Shown here piece after piece: positions 44,749-57,099 of a stretch of DNA of 64,000 nt; within the stretch, counting starts at the first letter, position 1, and the number at the start of each line of letters is the position of its first letter. The translations under genes were made by a program, and so were the position numbers. Below the pieces are notes generated by a model. The model did not search any database. It saw nothing but the letters and a program-made list of their open reading frames with translations, and was not told the origin of the DNA. This stretch comes from Euptelea pleiosperma (taxonomy: Eukaryota > Streptophyta > Magnoliopsida > Ranunculales > Eupteleaceae): NCBI GenBank assembly GCA_035048495.1, contig CM068545.1, positions 35,974,225 to 36,038,224 on the forward strand, written 5' to 3'.

Positions 44749-47485
44749 TGAAAGTAGGTTTTTTTCCGCGTCGTTGGTTACGGAAACCCTAACTTCAACA
44801 CATTTGTAATTTGATCCGAATTTTAATCCAGCAAAATATGAGCTTTTGTATAGGGATTCGTGTCGGATGTCGATCCGCACTCGGGATTAGTTGGATTAGC
44901 GCAAATAAGAACATAAAATGACAGATAATATACAAGAGAAACGTGGAAGGATGAGAATGGCGATTCGAGATTAAAAACACATCCAAGAGATCCAGAAAAT
45001 ACTAAAATCATCAAAATCAAATTGCATTAATTAAACTGTTTCTTACATGAAATAAATGACAGAAATAAATAAAGCGGTAAATCTATTCTAGAAAGCATGT
45101 AAGAAAGCATGTAAAAAGAGAAAAGAGATTTTAGAGAGAGAGGAAGAAGGTAGAGAGAGATTTTTCACACCTCGGTCGTTTACCGGCCGACAAGGTAGAG
45201 GTGAGAGAAAAACTCACCCTCTTGCATTCACCGAACGGAGTCGGCGGTGCAAAAAGGCGATCAGCTTGGGGAATGTTGCTAGAGAGAGTGGATTCCCAAA
45301 CTCATTTGAGGAGATGGATCGCTTTCATGGAGGAGAAATAGGAGCCCGACCTGATTGGAGTGCTTTCTAATGTGCATTGAGATGGCGAAATCATGGGTCG
45401 CGGCCAAGCCGTGAAGGTGGTGACTGGTTGTGGAGGAGCACGTTTGCAAGCCGATCTTAGGTGATTGGCAGGTTGCCGTGAGGTAATCCGACAAGAAGAT
45501 GGTGGTCCGGGTTGCTGTGTGCACCCTTTTAGAGCAAGGGGAACGACTTGAGTGTATAGGCCGAACAATGGTGAAGAAGGCGGTTGACTGTTGGTGCATG
45601 CAAGTGGTGGTTCCGGCCACGGTGCAGGCCTGCAGTGGAGGGGCAAGGCAGCAGGCGTTGATAGAGGGCGAGAGCACTTCAGGGGAGTGCCCACGATGAC
45701 AGATCTTGGAGGATTTGTTGCCGTGAAAGGTGAGCAACAGAACATTGCTGGACTTCCAGCGTTGCAGGTTGAAGAATAAAGATGGTGCGCACGGGAGAGA
45801 TCTAGTCTGGTATAGATCCATGAATAGGAGAGGTAGTTGGGTTTCTAGGTGCAGTGCAGCATCGTTTGGATGTGAGGGGCTGATCTAGCAAGGAGGAGCT
45901 GGTGGAGAAACGGTGGTGGACCATCGCAGGTCCAGATCTCAAACCGTGAAGTTGCAGGAGGTGCAACGGTGATGAGCACGAGCAGGTGAGGTGTTTCACG
46001 TGGAAAGGAGGAGACGTCCTTGAAGGGGGCTGAGCGGAGTTCACAGGTGCAGGCGGAGACGAAGTCGGAGCAAGTTGCAGAGATGGAGCGTGCTGGTTCA
46101 GGCGGAGGTGGAGATCGCAGAGGCGGAGAGGAGGCAGTGGTGTTGCAAGTTTTGCAGGCGGTGCTGCGTCGCAGCACGCAGGTGAGTGCTGCGTTGATGA
46201 GCAACGGAGCTGTGGTGGCTAGTTGCTGCGAGGAGGAAGGCCAGGAGCTTCCAGCATTGTCGGTCGGAGTTGCAGCCTGCAACTCCGGTGAAAACGTGAA
46301 GATGAAGACGGTGAAGAAGATGAAGAAGAAGGTGAGACTCGGGCCAAAAGAGAGGGAAAGAAGGAGAAGCCGTTGGGGGAAGGAGAGGAGGAGAGGGGTT
46401 TGAAAATTAGGGTTCGTCCCCTCCTTCCCCCTTTATATAAGCTCCTAATTTCCATTCATGGAAATTAGGATTTTTAGGAAATAAAAAAATATTAAAATTT
46501 TTTTTTTTTTAAAGTAAAACCTTACTTTTCTTTGGGGAATTTCCCCATTTAGTGGACCCCCATTTTTTAAAATTTAATTAAAATTATTTTGAAATTCACG
46601 GGGTCCACTAACTGGTCGGACAGCGGGTCGATGATGATGGGCCCGACTACTGGCCCACATGGATTGATGATGTCCATCGTCTCACAAGATGATGTGACAG
46701 ACAATCTGATGGCGATCGGATGGATGGTGACTTGATTGGGACCCAGATTGGTAGATCGACCGATCTAGAGAGATCCAACGGTCCTGTGGAAGATCCAACG
46801 GTCCGATTGAAGATCCAACGGTCAGAAAGCTAAGGGAGATGAGACAGAGCCAATGGGCAGGAGTTCTGGGGTTAGGTCAGTAGATTCGAGGACCGAGAGA
46901 TGAAGAGAGAGAGAGAGAATAAGGAGAGATGAGAGAGAAAGTATCAAAAAATGGAGATAAAAGTATTGGCAGAGGGTCTGGAACCCTGGTCTTCACTGTG
47001 ACCATCCTCACGCTTCTCCAGTAGAGTAGACTATCATTCCTTGCTGACTCATGTGGCTTTAAACGCTTTGGTCCGTCATTTGGTCATTGGCTCTCCTACT
47101 CTCTTTGTTCTTTGGGCTGGCTTTTTGGTCCTCTTATTCAGCCCATATTTGGCACATATCTTCTAGTCATAGCATGTGGGCTCTTTAAGCTTTGATAATG
47201 GGCTTTCCTAATCGATGTGGGCTCACAAGTCTCGAGAATTGTCCCATCGGGGTTTCCTGCGACAGAAGAAGCGTGTAATGAGACTCTATTAGAATGACTT
47301 CATGTCTAGACTTCTGAAAATGTGTTTAATGCATGCAAATATACCATCTCGTCCAGAAAAATATGTTCTACACAATAAAAGAGACTCTTACGTAGAAAAG
47401 TAGATAAATAGAGCATTTAAACATAGGAGAATGCAATAACGCTAAAGGATAATTGCTTAAAATAAGCACTTTTGAGCGAATATCA
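44749..47485 (-). mobile_element. 3' LTR of element B, 2737 bp
   Basis: On the minus strand it starts TGATATTCGCTCAAAAG (ending at 47485) and ends CTACTTTCA at 44749. A minus-strand TATA box (complement of CTTTATATAAG, 46431-46441) lies about 1.05 kb from its start. Relative to the 5' LTR it has 48 extra bases near 46155-46205. GA-rich open frames in both directions are composition artefacts. Confidence 0.93.
46432..46440 (-). promoter_or_regulatory. TATA box of the B 3' LTR
   Basis: TTATATAAA on the minus strand lies just before a CCCTAATTTTC transcribed-looking segment; the identical box is at 55122-55130 in the 5' LTR. Confidence 0.65.
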
Positions 47486-49427
47486 CAACCCCCAACCAGC
47501 ATATTGCCAATCCTTGGCAATTAGTGCGAAATAAATGAGCTTAAAAGGGCACTGCACATGCTGCACACTTTTTCATATTAGCTCCGGGAAAACACCGTTT
47601 GTCAAATCATTGAATGGATGCAAAAATAGTTAAATGCTAGCGAAGAGTTGGAAAGTTTTGGCAAGACTACAGACTGATAATCATGACCCAGAATAATCAG
47701 ACTCTGCGTGTGTGTGTGCTCAACATTTTCATCACCCAAGAGTTAAGACTTCCAGATCACATCTAAGTTCTTATGCCTCGACCTCAAATCTCAAATGTTT
47801 AGCACTCAGAATAGAATAACAAAAGAAGGGTTTTCTTCTTTTCTCTCAATTTATATGTGAGGAGATGTGTTGATATATGAAAGCAAAGATCTCACATATG
47901 TATTATTTGAAGGAATGACATCTTTAACAGAAGAAGATCTCATGATTGGAATACCACTTCACTCGGGAACGTCAGATCAAACTCTATAGCTTCTCTTTCT
48001 CCAATCTCCACATTTCATGATCGTACTATCCTAGAATCAAGTAGGACTTTCCCGGGTTATAATGAGACTTAGGTCAGGTGTAGAGAGATAAAGGGATACA
48101 GGATTTCAAAGATCTTGATATGATATTGCCATTTTCTTGCATTTTTCCTGTGGCGTAACACCATTATCTGGTTCTTTTTCCTTTTTTCATATTTTTCTCT
48201 TTTTCTTGATATTTCTGAGACTGCTCAATTTCTTTTCAACTCTTTTTCATACTTTCTTTCCATATTTTGTTTTCAGCTTGAACCACTTTCTTTTCTTTGG
48301 ATTTTTCTTCTTTATTTTTCTTTTCACGGTATACCCACATCAGTTATTCTTTTGTTCATATCAAAATAAGGGTAGCCAGTCATGCTTCATAGCTTGACTG
48401 GGTTTTAGGTTGATGGGTTTACAAAGAAAAGGTTTTTATAGAAGGGCTCAAGGGGTTTCTAGTGAAGTATAATTCAGGTGAGTAAAAAGGGTGAACGGTT
48501 CAGAAAAATGGCCTAAATCATTTTCTAGGGTTTACAATATCATGTATACTGTCTTGATTGGATACAGAAAAGGTTCTGTCGTAGTAATCCAATGTTGATG
48601 TCGTTCCGAGTTCCATGATCGAAGCAAAAGATAATGAGATCTCTCAACGAATATTGCGGGCATGAAGAATAGTGAGTCATCCATTGACTCAGGATTATTG
48701 TATAACTCTCTGAAATGATTAAAGGTTCGAAAGCTCACTGGGTTAGGTCTCCACAATTATTCTCATAGGATCTCTAGAGTTTCAAAACTTAGGATGACTC
48801 TGATGTTGATAGTGTACAATTGTGCCAAATCTGAGTTTTTCTGAGTTTTCAAACCTGTTGTAGTCACGCTTGACTTGACTCAACGCTAACAAAAATTGAC
48901 ATCTTCAATACTGACTTAACGGAGGTTTTCAGCTAATCAAAGTCAGGGTATTTGACACATTTTTTTGAAATTCTAGAAAACTTTTGGTGAACATCGAAAA
49001 TCACCCAAAAAACTTTTTTTTTTTTTTTATCAAAATGAAGACATGAGTTTTGGTAAATACCCACCCCCAACCAAAATACAGCACCATCCTCGGTGCTCAT
49101 GATCGGGACATAAAATGATAAAAATTCAGTGATGATGATGCAAAAGTTCAGGAAGGATGTTACCAAGTCGGTAGAAATTTCTGCAGTGTTTGGTACCTGA
49201 TGATCGGGAGAATGAATGTACCTGCATTTTCAGAGATATAACAGTAATAACAAATGCATGAGACTCATGTACTCTAGGAATACCGGAATTGCCTTTCCGA
49301 AAGCGCTAAGTTTTACGTCTTCAGCCAGACATGATGGGGGTATATCAAGTACCCCCAACCAGGTTAAAACTCATGGAGACTGAGTGAATCTGCAGTCTTC
49401 CTAACACCTAAGGTGGAACAGAAACAG
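47486..49427 (-). other. Element B 3' region and polypurine tract
   Basis: It starts beside the LTR with CAACCCCCAACCAGC, the complement of the polypurine tract. It is collinear with D 35841-37755, with long stretches nearly unchanged (GGCAATTCCGGTATTCCTAG region, about 49280). Short open frames such as that at 48532-48756 are matched in D only through stops and indels, so I regard the region as non-coding but conserved. Confidence 0.75.
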
Positions 49428-51182
49428 TTATCCTATCCCTTGTCTAGGTATACCTGTGTAGAACAGGTCTTTCTCAATGTAGACTGAGAGAAGGACAGTA
49501 AGTTCTCTGAGCAGACCCGCAAAAACATTTAGTTCAGCGGGGAGGGATAGAAGCTTCTCAGTAAAGACTGAGAGGAGAGTAGTAGTGGGTTCTCTGACCG
49601 TGGTTAGCAGAGCTGCAAACTCAGTGAGTTTTGCGGGAATGTATCTGAATGGAGCAGACTCCTGCAAATCAGTAATACCAGAAATGTTGGACTTCGAGAT
49701 GAAGTCAGACTCAAAGTGTTCTTGACACTTGGATAATTTAGCTTTGGGAGAGTCCTGAATTAGACTCTCTACGGCACACGGGTCATCGATAATATCGACG
49801 TAGGGTGGCGGGTGAAAACTGTTGACCTCTCCCTCGAGGTTTTCGAATTTGAGAGGGATGTTCAAATCCCTACACTCAATATGTTCAGCCTTGGTGGGAA
49901 GCGGTAGGTCCAAAACAACAGGAATCCCATGTTCTAGACATGGCTCATCAGTAAAAATGTCTGCATCCCGGGCAGAGAAAGAATTATCAAAGATAGAGAT
50001 GGAACTGAGTTCCTCTGTGCTCGGTCTAGAAGTTGGTGCTGTTAAGGGCACCATAGATGGAGACACGGGTTCATCACTATTATGGCTCACTCCAAGGGAG
50101 GTGGGGAGGAACGGTAGATCTAGCACAGTTGGGATCCTACGATCAAGACACAGCTCAGTATCATGAAGATCAACATCAGGGGTAGCAGAGGTAGAGTGAG
50201 AATTAGGTTGCTCTGAGGTAGGTTCAAGAGTTGGTGCTGTTAAAGGCACCGCATAAGGATACACTGGTTCCTCAATAATCACGCTTGATCTAGGGGTGGT
50301 AACAACTTCTATTTCATCCTGGCAATTCTGGTACTTGGTCCAATTGTGCGACTCCTCATTATAGACAGTGGCCATGTCACTCTCCTCAGGATAGGCTATT
50401 GGTGGGCTAGTGAAGTTGACGTCCTCTCTCTCTATTTCTAATTGAACTAGACGTTGCTCCAAGCTCTCCATAGATTGCTGTTGTTGGTGCTCTAGACCTT
50501 GAAAATACTGTTGTTGTTGGGCAATGTACTAAGAGAGAATGTCCTCTAGACAGGGTGTAGTAGCCAATGGAGGCGGTTCAGCCAAAGGGAGCTGAGGTGC
50601 CAACTCTTGATTGTAGTCCGACTGGGTATGAAAGTTGTAAGGCAGAGTGGAGTCTGGGACTAGTTGCTGACTCTAAAAATCCTAAGGGGCCCACTGTTGA
50701 TCAGAATAGTCATTCTGTGGATATGACGGGTACTGGGATTGTGAGTATTGCCAGTCATACTCTCCGTTGGGTTGATGGAACCCGGAAGGATAATTATCCT
50801 GCGGCAGTTGCTGCGGGAGGGCAGACTGTTCCCAACCAAAGTTATGGTGACTCCTATTATCCGGATAATAATTGTTGTCATAAGAGGTCTGCATTGGAGA
50901 TGGAAAGGTACAGACATCTTGCAAGATAGGAGGGTAATATCCTACAGACTGGGAATGGTACACAGGTTGCTGGACCGCGGCATGAAGGGCAGAGACTGAA
51001 ATTTTAAGCTCTTGGAGTATAGAATTGTACTCCGGATCTCAGTGATTACCGTACCCTGTAGAAGGGTGCGAGACTGGAGTATCATGATGATACGCAGAAT
51101 TGTCATACCATTGTTGAGAGTGATCACCTCGATTCTCACAGAAACTGTAGTAGGTTTCATACAGAGGCCGTTCATCTGCCAT
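49428..51182 (-). pseudogene. Chimeric Gag-tail/linker protein of element B, ~584 codons
   Basis: One register runs from ATG at 51182 to the stop at 49428, interrupted by four stops (one TGA near 51040, TAGs at 50682, near 50672 and near 50528). The last 347 codons (50471-49428) are open. In order it has a MADERPLYETYY start, a Tyr/Gln/Pro-rich Gag tail without knuckle, ELAPQLPLAEPPP and a Q-rich block as in A Gag. Two copies of a module follow (VPLTAPT then CLxxxIPxVLDLP, open-frame residues ~75-127 and ~141-193). The protease-RT linker (AVESLIQDSPKAK) and a duplicated LTEFAALL/LSVxxEK segment (residues ~280-335) end it. The DLG active site is missing. Its function is unknown. Confidence 0.8.
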
Positions 51183-52796
51183 TAGAGGCGATAGAGGGGT
51201 GCGGTGGACTAACTCTCAGATCGAGTCAATAAAAGGGAGGACAGGTCCAACCGGGCTTCTACTTGAAAAAGCAAGCCCAAGATTTGACAAAAAGTTGCCA
51301 AAAGGAGACACTGGAGTGGTGATTCTAAATGATGCACACCAAGCACAGATAATCCTATTCTAAACAATCAGGATATATTTTAGGCATTATCTTGTTAGTT
51401 TTGGGGCTAGAGTAGATTATGACAGTGGGCAGACCACTGGTTTATCTTTTAGCCGCCGGACTAACTGTTTGCACTCAGAGGTTCTCACTAGGCTACACTC
51501 TTCAGAGCGAATCCTTTAGTACTAACTCTAGTCAACAACAAGGCAATCCAAAGCCTAGACAGACGTGCGGCACAATGGCTGTCTTAAGTACGTCCCAGAC
51601 TAACCGGATTGGTCAAGTGTATAAGAAGAGTGTTCCCTCGGGTTAAGCTAGGGTTGGTGCGTGTTCCTAGTCCACACGCAACTAACCGCCGAATAGTCCA
51701 AGATGCCACGTCGAGCTCAGTGTACTTGAGTAGCAGGGACTTATGGGTGTGTTAGACAACAGGGACCCGCGCTCGTGGTCTTATTTCGATTGGATGTTAA
51801 GCGGGTTCGCTTTGTGTGGATTTTCCTCGAACACCGGGCTAATTGGCTCTACTTCTTGATTCTTTTTAATTAAATTGAGCCTTGGGATCAAATCAGTTGG
51901 AATGATGAGGTGGGTGATGAAATCCCACCAGTTTCAATTTTGGAGTTGGGTCTGCTCTCTTAAAGTTGATTGATTAACGGCCACGCCACGCAAGTCGAAG
52001 AATATGTATGCGAAAGCAAATAGACAAGCGGCAATGATCCACCCAATAACACCGTATCGCACTTAAGGCGAGGATAGGGACTTACCTCCCGTGGGCCACG
52101 CCACGGGGTCGCCTCCGTGGGTTAGGGAGGGGTATCCTAATGGGCTTGGGCCCGACTCCTCCTAAGTGAGCTTTCGCTCCCTACCCGCAGTTAGATTCGC
52201 AATCCTACATACGAATTAGTATATGATATGGGTCTAGGGTGTGGGAATATTTTTTTGGAATGTCCCTGCCTTGGGTGGGTAAGCAATCAATCAATCAATT
52301 AGGCAGGGTAAATTGGAAAGTTACTATTCATGAGAGTTGACTAAACAACTATCAACCCCCTAATAGACCTTTCTAATTTAAGAGTTTCTCCAAGTTAGGA
52401 AAATTCCCTAAAAGTAGAAGTTTCCTAAATCTGAAAACTTGCTAAATTTAGGGTTTCTTCTTGTGTTGGAAACCTTCCAAAAAGGGGACCTTCCATAGTT
52501 AGAAATCCTCTAAAAATAAGAATTGCTAATTATGGAATTTCGTCCGATTTGGAAACTGTCCAAATAAGCTTAATTCCAATTTGAAATTTCTCAAGAATGG
52601 AAACCGTGCAAAAATGGAAATTTCCTGATTCGGAAAGTATCCAAAAATGCAATCTTCCCATATGCGAATATCCTAAAATGTGCAGAAATAGAAACATCCA
52701 TTTTTCAATTTTTTTTGATTTTTTTTTTTTGGTATTTATCACTTAATCTAGGGTTTCTAAAAAACTCTAGAACAAGATCTAGCAGTTTATATAGAA
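51183..52796 (-). other. Element B 5' leader
   Basis: Non-coding leader, nearly the same sequence as A 12214-13200 over roughly 900 bp (51290-52180), for example GGGACCCGCGCTCGTGGTC and GCCACGCCACGGGGTCGCCT. The AT-rich part 52190-52790 is more variable. Confidence 0.75.
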
Positions 52797-53007
52797 AGTA
52801 GTAAAATTCTTAAATTATTACAACTTTGCACTCGGCCTTCCGAGGCATTAAAATAGTAATTTAAAAGAGTGCTAAAAATCACTAAAAATAAAAAAAAATA
52901 GAAAGTTTTCCGAAAAGGTCGGGCTATCCAAATTGAACAGCTTTCCGATTTGACAACTTTCCAATTCCGTCTTTACGTCCTTTTTCGCACTCCCGAACAC
53001 CCGAGCG

Positions 53008-53019
53008 GCAGCGACGCCA
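53008..53019 (-). promoter_or_regulatory. PBS copy 1 of element B (internal, mutated)
   Basis: Minus strand TGGCGTCGCTGC; a tRNA-Asp-type site with two changes. It is the farthest of the three from the LTR. Confidence 0.7.
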
Positions 53020-53241
53020 TTTGATAGTAGTAAAATTCCTAAATTATTACAACTTTGCACTCGGCCTTCCAAAGGCATTAAAAATAGTAATTTAAAAGAC
53101 CGCTAAAAATCACTAAAAACAACAACAAAAAAATAGAAAGTTTCCAAAAAGGTCAGGCTGTCCAAATTGAACAACTTTCCGCTTCAGCAACTTTCCGATT
53201 CCGTCTTTACGTCCTTTTTCGCACTCCCGTACACCCGAGCG

Positions 53242-53253
53242 GCAACGGCGCCA
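53242..53253 (-). promoter_or_regulatory. PBS copy 2 of element B (internal)
   Basis: Minus strand TGGCGCCGTTGC, followed by CGCTCGGGTG; a perfect copy of the site but 230 bp away from the LTR. Confidence 0.75.
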
Positions 53254-53470
53254 TTTGAAAGTAGTAAAATTCCTAAATTATTATAACTTTGCACTCGGCC
53301 TTCCGAGGCATTAAAAATAGTAATTTAAAAGACTGCTAAAAATCATTAAAAACAAAAAAAATAGAAAGTTTCCCGAAAAGGTCGGGCTATCCAAATTGAG
53401 CAGCTTTCCACTTCAGCAACTTTCCGATTTCGTCTTTACGTCCTTTTTCGCACTCCCGTACACCCGAGCA

Positions 53471-53482
53471 GCAACGGCGCCA
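53471..53482 (-). promoter_or_regulatory. PBS copy 3 of element B (at the LTR)
   Basis: Minus strand TGGCGCCGTTGC, two bases after the LTR end, in the position normally used for priming. Confidence 0.85.
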
Positions 53483-53484
53483 TT

Positions 53485-56173
53485 TGAAAGAAGGTTTTTT
53501 TCCGCGTCGTTGGTTACGGAAACCCTAACTTCAACACATTTGTAATTTGATCCGAATTTTAATCCAGCAAAATATGAGCTTTTGTATAGGGATTCGTGTC
53601 GGATGTCGATCCGCACTCGGGATTAGTTGGATTAGCGCAAATAAGAACATAAAATGACAGATAATATACAAGAGAAACGTGGAAGGATGAGAATGGCGAG
53701 TCGAGATTAAAAACACATCCAAGAGATCCAGAAAATACTAAAATCATCAAAATCAAATTGCATTAATTAAACTATTTCTTACATGAAATAAATGACAGAA
53801 ATAAATAAAGCGGTAAATCTATTCTAGAAAGCATGTAAGAAAGCATGTAAAAAGAGAAAAGAGATTTTAGAGAGAGAGGAAGAAGGTAGAGAGAGATTTT
53901 TCACACCTCGGTCGTTTACTGGCCGACAAGGTAAAGGTGAGAGAAAAACTCACCCTCTTGCATTCACCGAACGGAGTCGGCGGTGCAAAAAGGCGATCAG
54001 CTTGGGGAATGTTGCTAGAGAGAGTGGATTCCCAAACTCATTTGAGGAGATGGATCGCTTTCATGGAGGAGAAATAGGAGCCCGACCTGATTGGAGTGCT
54101 TTCTAATGTGCATTGAGATGGCGAAATCATGGGTCGCGGCCAAGCCGTGAAGGTGGTGACTGGTTGTAGAGGAGCACGTTTGCAAGCCGGTCTTAGGTGA
54201 TTGGCAGGTTGCCGTGAGGTAATCCGGCAAGAGGATGGTGGTCCGGGTTGCTATGTGCACCCTTTTAGAGCAAGGGGAACGACTTGAGTGTATAGGCCGA
54301 ACAATGGTGAAGAAGGCAGTTGACTGTTGGTGCATGCAAGTGGTGGTTCCGGCCAAGGTGCAGGCCTGCAGTGGAGGGGCAAGGCAGCAAGCGTTGATAG
54401 AGGGCGAGAGCACTTCAGGGGAGTGCCCACGATGACAGATCTTGGAGGATTTGTTGCCGTGAAAGGTGAGCAACAGAACATTGCTGGACTTCCAGCGTTG
54501 CAGGTTGAAGAATAAAGATGGTGCGCACGGGAGAGATCCAGTCTGGTATAGATCCATGAATAGGAGAGGTAGTTGGGTTTCTAGGTGCAGTGCAGCATCG
54601 TTTGGATGTGAGGGGCTGATCTAGCAAGGAGGAGCTGGTGGAGAAATGGTGGTGCACCATCGCAGGTCCAGATCTCAGACCGTGAAGTTGCAGGAGGTGC
54701 AACGGTGATGAGCACGAGCAGGTGAGATGTTTCACGTGGAAAGGAGGAGACGTCCTTGAAGGGGGCTGAGCGGAGTTCACAGGTGCAGGCGGAGACGAAG
54801 TCGGAGCAAGTTGCAGAGATGGAGCGTGCTGGTTCAGGCGGAGGTGGAGATCGCAGAGGCGGAGAGGAGGCAGTGGTGTTGCAAGTTTTGCTGCTGAGCT
54901 GTGGTGGCTGGTTCCTGCGAGGTGGAAGGCCAGGAGCTTCCAGCATTGTCGGCCGGAGTTGCAGCCTGCAACTCCGGTGAAAACGTGAAGATGAAGACGG
55001 TGAAGAAGATGAAGAAGAAGGTGAGACTCGGGCCAAAAGAGAGGGAAAGAAGGAGAAGCCGTTGGGGGAAGGAGAGGAGGAGAGGGGTTTGAAAATTAGG
55101 GTTTGTCCCCCTCCTTCCCCCTTTATATAAGCTCCTAATTTCCATTAATGGAAATTAGGATTTTTAGGAAATAAAAAAATATTAAATTTTTTTTTTTTTT
55201 TAAAGTAAAACTCTACTTTTCTTTGGGGAATTTCCCCATTTAGTGGACCCCCATTTTTTAAAATTTAATTAAAATTATTTTGAAATTCACGGGGTCCACT
55301 AACTGGTCGGACAGCGGGTCGATGATGATGGGCCCGACTACTGGCCCACATGGATTGATGATGTCCATCATCTCACAAGATGATGTGACAGACAATCTGA
55401 TGGCGATCGGATGGATGGTGACTTGATTGGGACCCAGATTGGTAGATCAACCGATCTAGAGAGATCCAACGGTCCTGTGGAATCCAACGGTCCGATTGAA
55501 GATCCAACGGTCAAAAAGCTAAAGGAGATGAGACAGAGCCAATGGGCAGGAGTTCTGGGGTTAGGTCAGTAGATTCGAGGACCGAGAGATGAAGAGAGAG
55601 AGAGAATAAGGAGAGATGAGAGAGAAAGTATCAAAAAATGGAGATAAAAGTATTGGCAAAGGGTCTGGAACCCTGGTCTTCACTGTGACCATCCTCACGC
55701 TTCTCCAGTAGAGTAGACTATCATTCCTTGCTGACTCATGTGGCTTTAAACGCTTTGGTCCGTCATTTGGTCATTGGCTCTCCTACTCTCTTCGTTCTTT
55801 GGGCTGGCTTTTTGGTCCTCTTATTCAGCCCATATTTGGCACATATCTTCTAGTCATAGCATGTGGGCTCTTTAAGCTTTGATAATGGGCTTTCCTGATC
55901 GATGTGGGCTCGCAAGTCTCGAGAATTGTCCCATCGAGGTTTCCTGCGATAGAAGAAGCGCGTAATGAGACTCTATCAGAATGACTTCATGTCTAGACTT
56001 CTGAAAATGTGTTTAATGCATGCAAATATACCATTTCGTCCAGAAAAGTGTGTTCTACGCAATAAAAGAGACTCTTACGTAGAAAAGTAGATAAATAGGG
56101 CATTTTAACGTAGGAGAATGCAATAACGCTAAAAGGATAATTGCTTAAAATAAGCACTTTTGAGCGAATATCA
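53485..56173 (-). mobile_element. 5' LTR of element B, 2689 bp
   Basis: On the minus strand it starts TGATATTCGCTCAAAAG at 56173 and ends CCTTCTTTCA at 53485, beside the PBS. It differs from the 3' LTR by scattered substitutions and one 48-bp deletion near 54890. The TATA box is at 55122-55130 and a 23-bp palindrome at about 54955-54977. Confidence 0.93.
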
Positions 56174-56178
56174 GTCCA

Positions 56179-57076
56179 CCACTCTTTGTACACATTAACC
56201 TAGTCCTACTTCTTTGAAATGGAACACACTTGCTTCGTCTTTGCCACACATGTGGTAGTCCATCGCAAATGCAACCACTATTTTGGCAATTTGTTGATTC
56301 GACCATATTTCTGATGATTCGTCGATAATCATTGGTCCGTGCAACTTGCTCTGTCATGCCCCTTAGTCAACACTATCTGGTAGATCAACTCAGTCAGACG
56401 ATCGGAACCATCCGATCTATCTCATCATGTTCACGAGCTAATTGACCATGTATTTTTGAAATCATGACCCATCATCTTGAATCAATCTCCTTGATCATAT
56501 TTGTTTGAACCATGTCTGCTTCTTCATGATTTGGCTATCCGTTGACTTGGTCAACCTTTGGCCCGTGGTCTCTTGACTCGATCAATGCTTCCCAGATCTT
56601 TGGAAATTTTCAGATTGGATCCCTAGAACCAACTTGACTATCGGCATGTTTGACCCATTGTGGTCATCTTTATCTGGGTTAATGGATCAGTCGTTGGTTT
56701 CTTGGTCCGGCTCTGTGATCCTTTGGCCCAGCCTGTACTTGGCCCGTATTTCCTGGTCATAACATGCTAGCTCTTTAATGACTGATTTTAAGCCTCTGTA
56801 GTTGATCGTGGACCCGCCAGTCTCGAGCATCATTCAATCGGGTTTCCCGCAATAACGAGAAGTGAGTAATGAGATTTAATCAAAACGACTTTACATCTAG
56901 ACTTCCGATAATGTGTTTAATGCGTGCAAATATACCATTTCGTCCAGAAAAATGTGTTCTACACAATAGAAAAAACTCTTACGTAAAAAAGTGGACAAAT
57001 AATGAAGTTTTACGTAGGAGAATACAATACGCTAAAAGAATAATCGCTTAAAATCAGCACTTTTGAGCGAATATCA
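56179..57076 (-). mobile_element. 5' LTR of element C, part 2 (U3 side)
   Basis: It continues the C LTR after the second GTCCA (56174-56178). It ends at 57076 with GAGCGAATATCA, the complement of the LTR start TGATATTCGCTC. Its last 350 bases are recognisably related to the other LTRs but more diverged. The flanking 5-mer is ATCTA (57077-57081); the matching end of C is not in the window. Confidence 0.85.
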
Positions 57077-57099
57077 ATCTACTTTGTCAAAATCTAAGG

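Larger units (their letters stand above)
52797..53484 (-). repeat. Threefold tandem copy of the PBS/leader segment
   Basis: Three consecutive units (52797-53025, 53026-53259, 53260-53484; 229, 234 and 225 bp) each begin AGTAGTAAAATTC and end with the primer-binding site next to the first bases of an LTR end (CCATTTGA). In between they share GCACTCGGCCTTCC and CGCACTCCCG. Element A has a single such unit (about 13752-13978). B therefore carries three PBS copies. Confidence 0.9.
44749..56173 (-). mobile_element. Complete non-autonomous Athila-family element B, 11.4 kb
   Basis: The two LTRs (44749-47485 and 53485-56173) are nearly identical by eye apart from one 48-bp length difference. GTCCA is repeated directly outside (44744-44748 and 56174-56178). 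Between them are, in element order, a triplicated PBS region, a leader, a chimeric Gag-tail/linker frame, a long 3' region and a polypurine tract. The RT, RNase H, integrase, capsid core and protease active site are absent. The near-identical LTRs show recent movement, which must have used proteins from an autonomous relative such as A/D. Confidence 0.95.
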
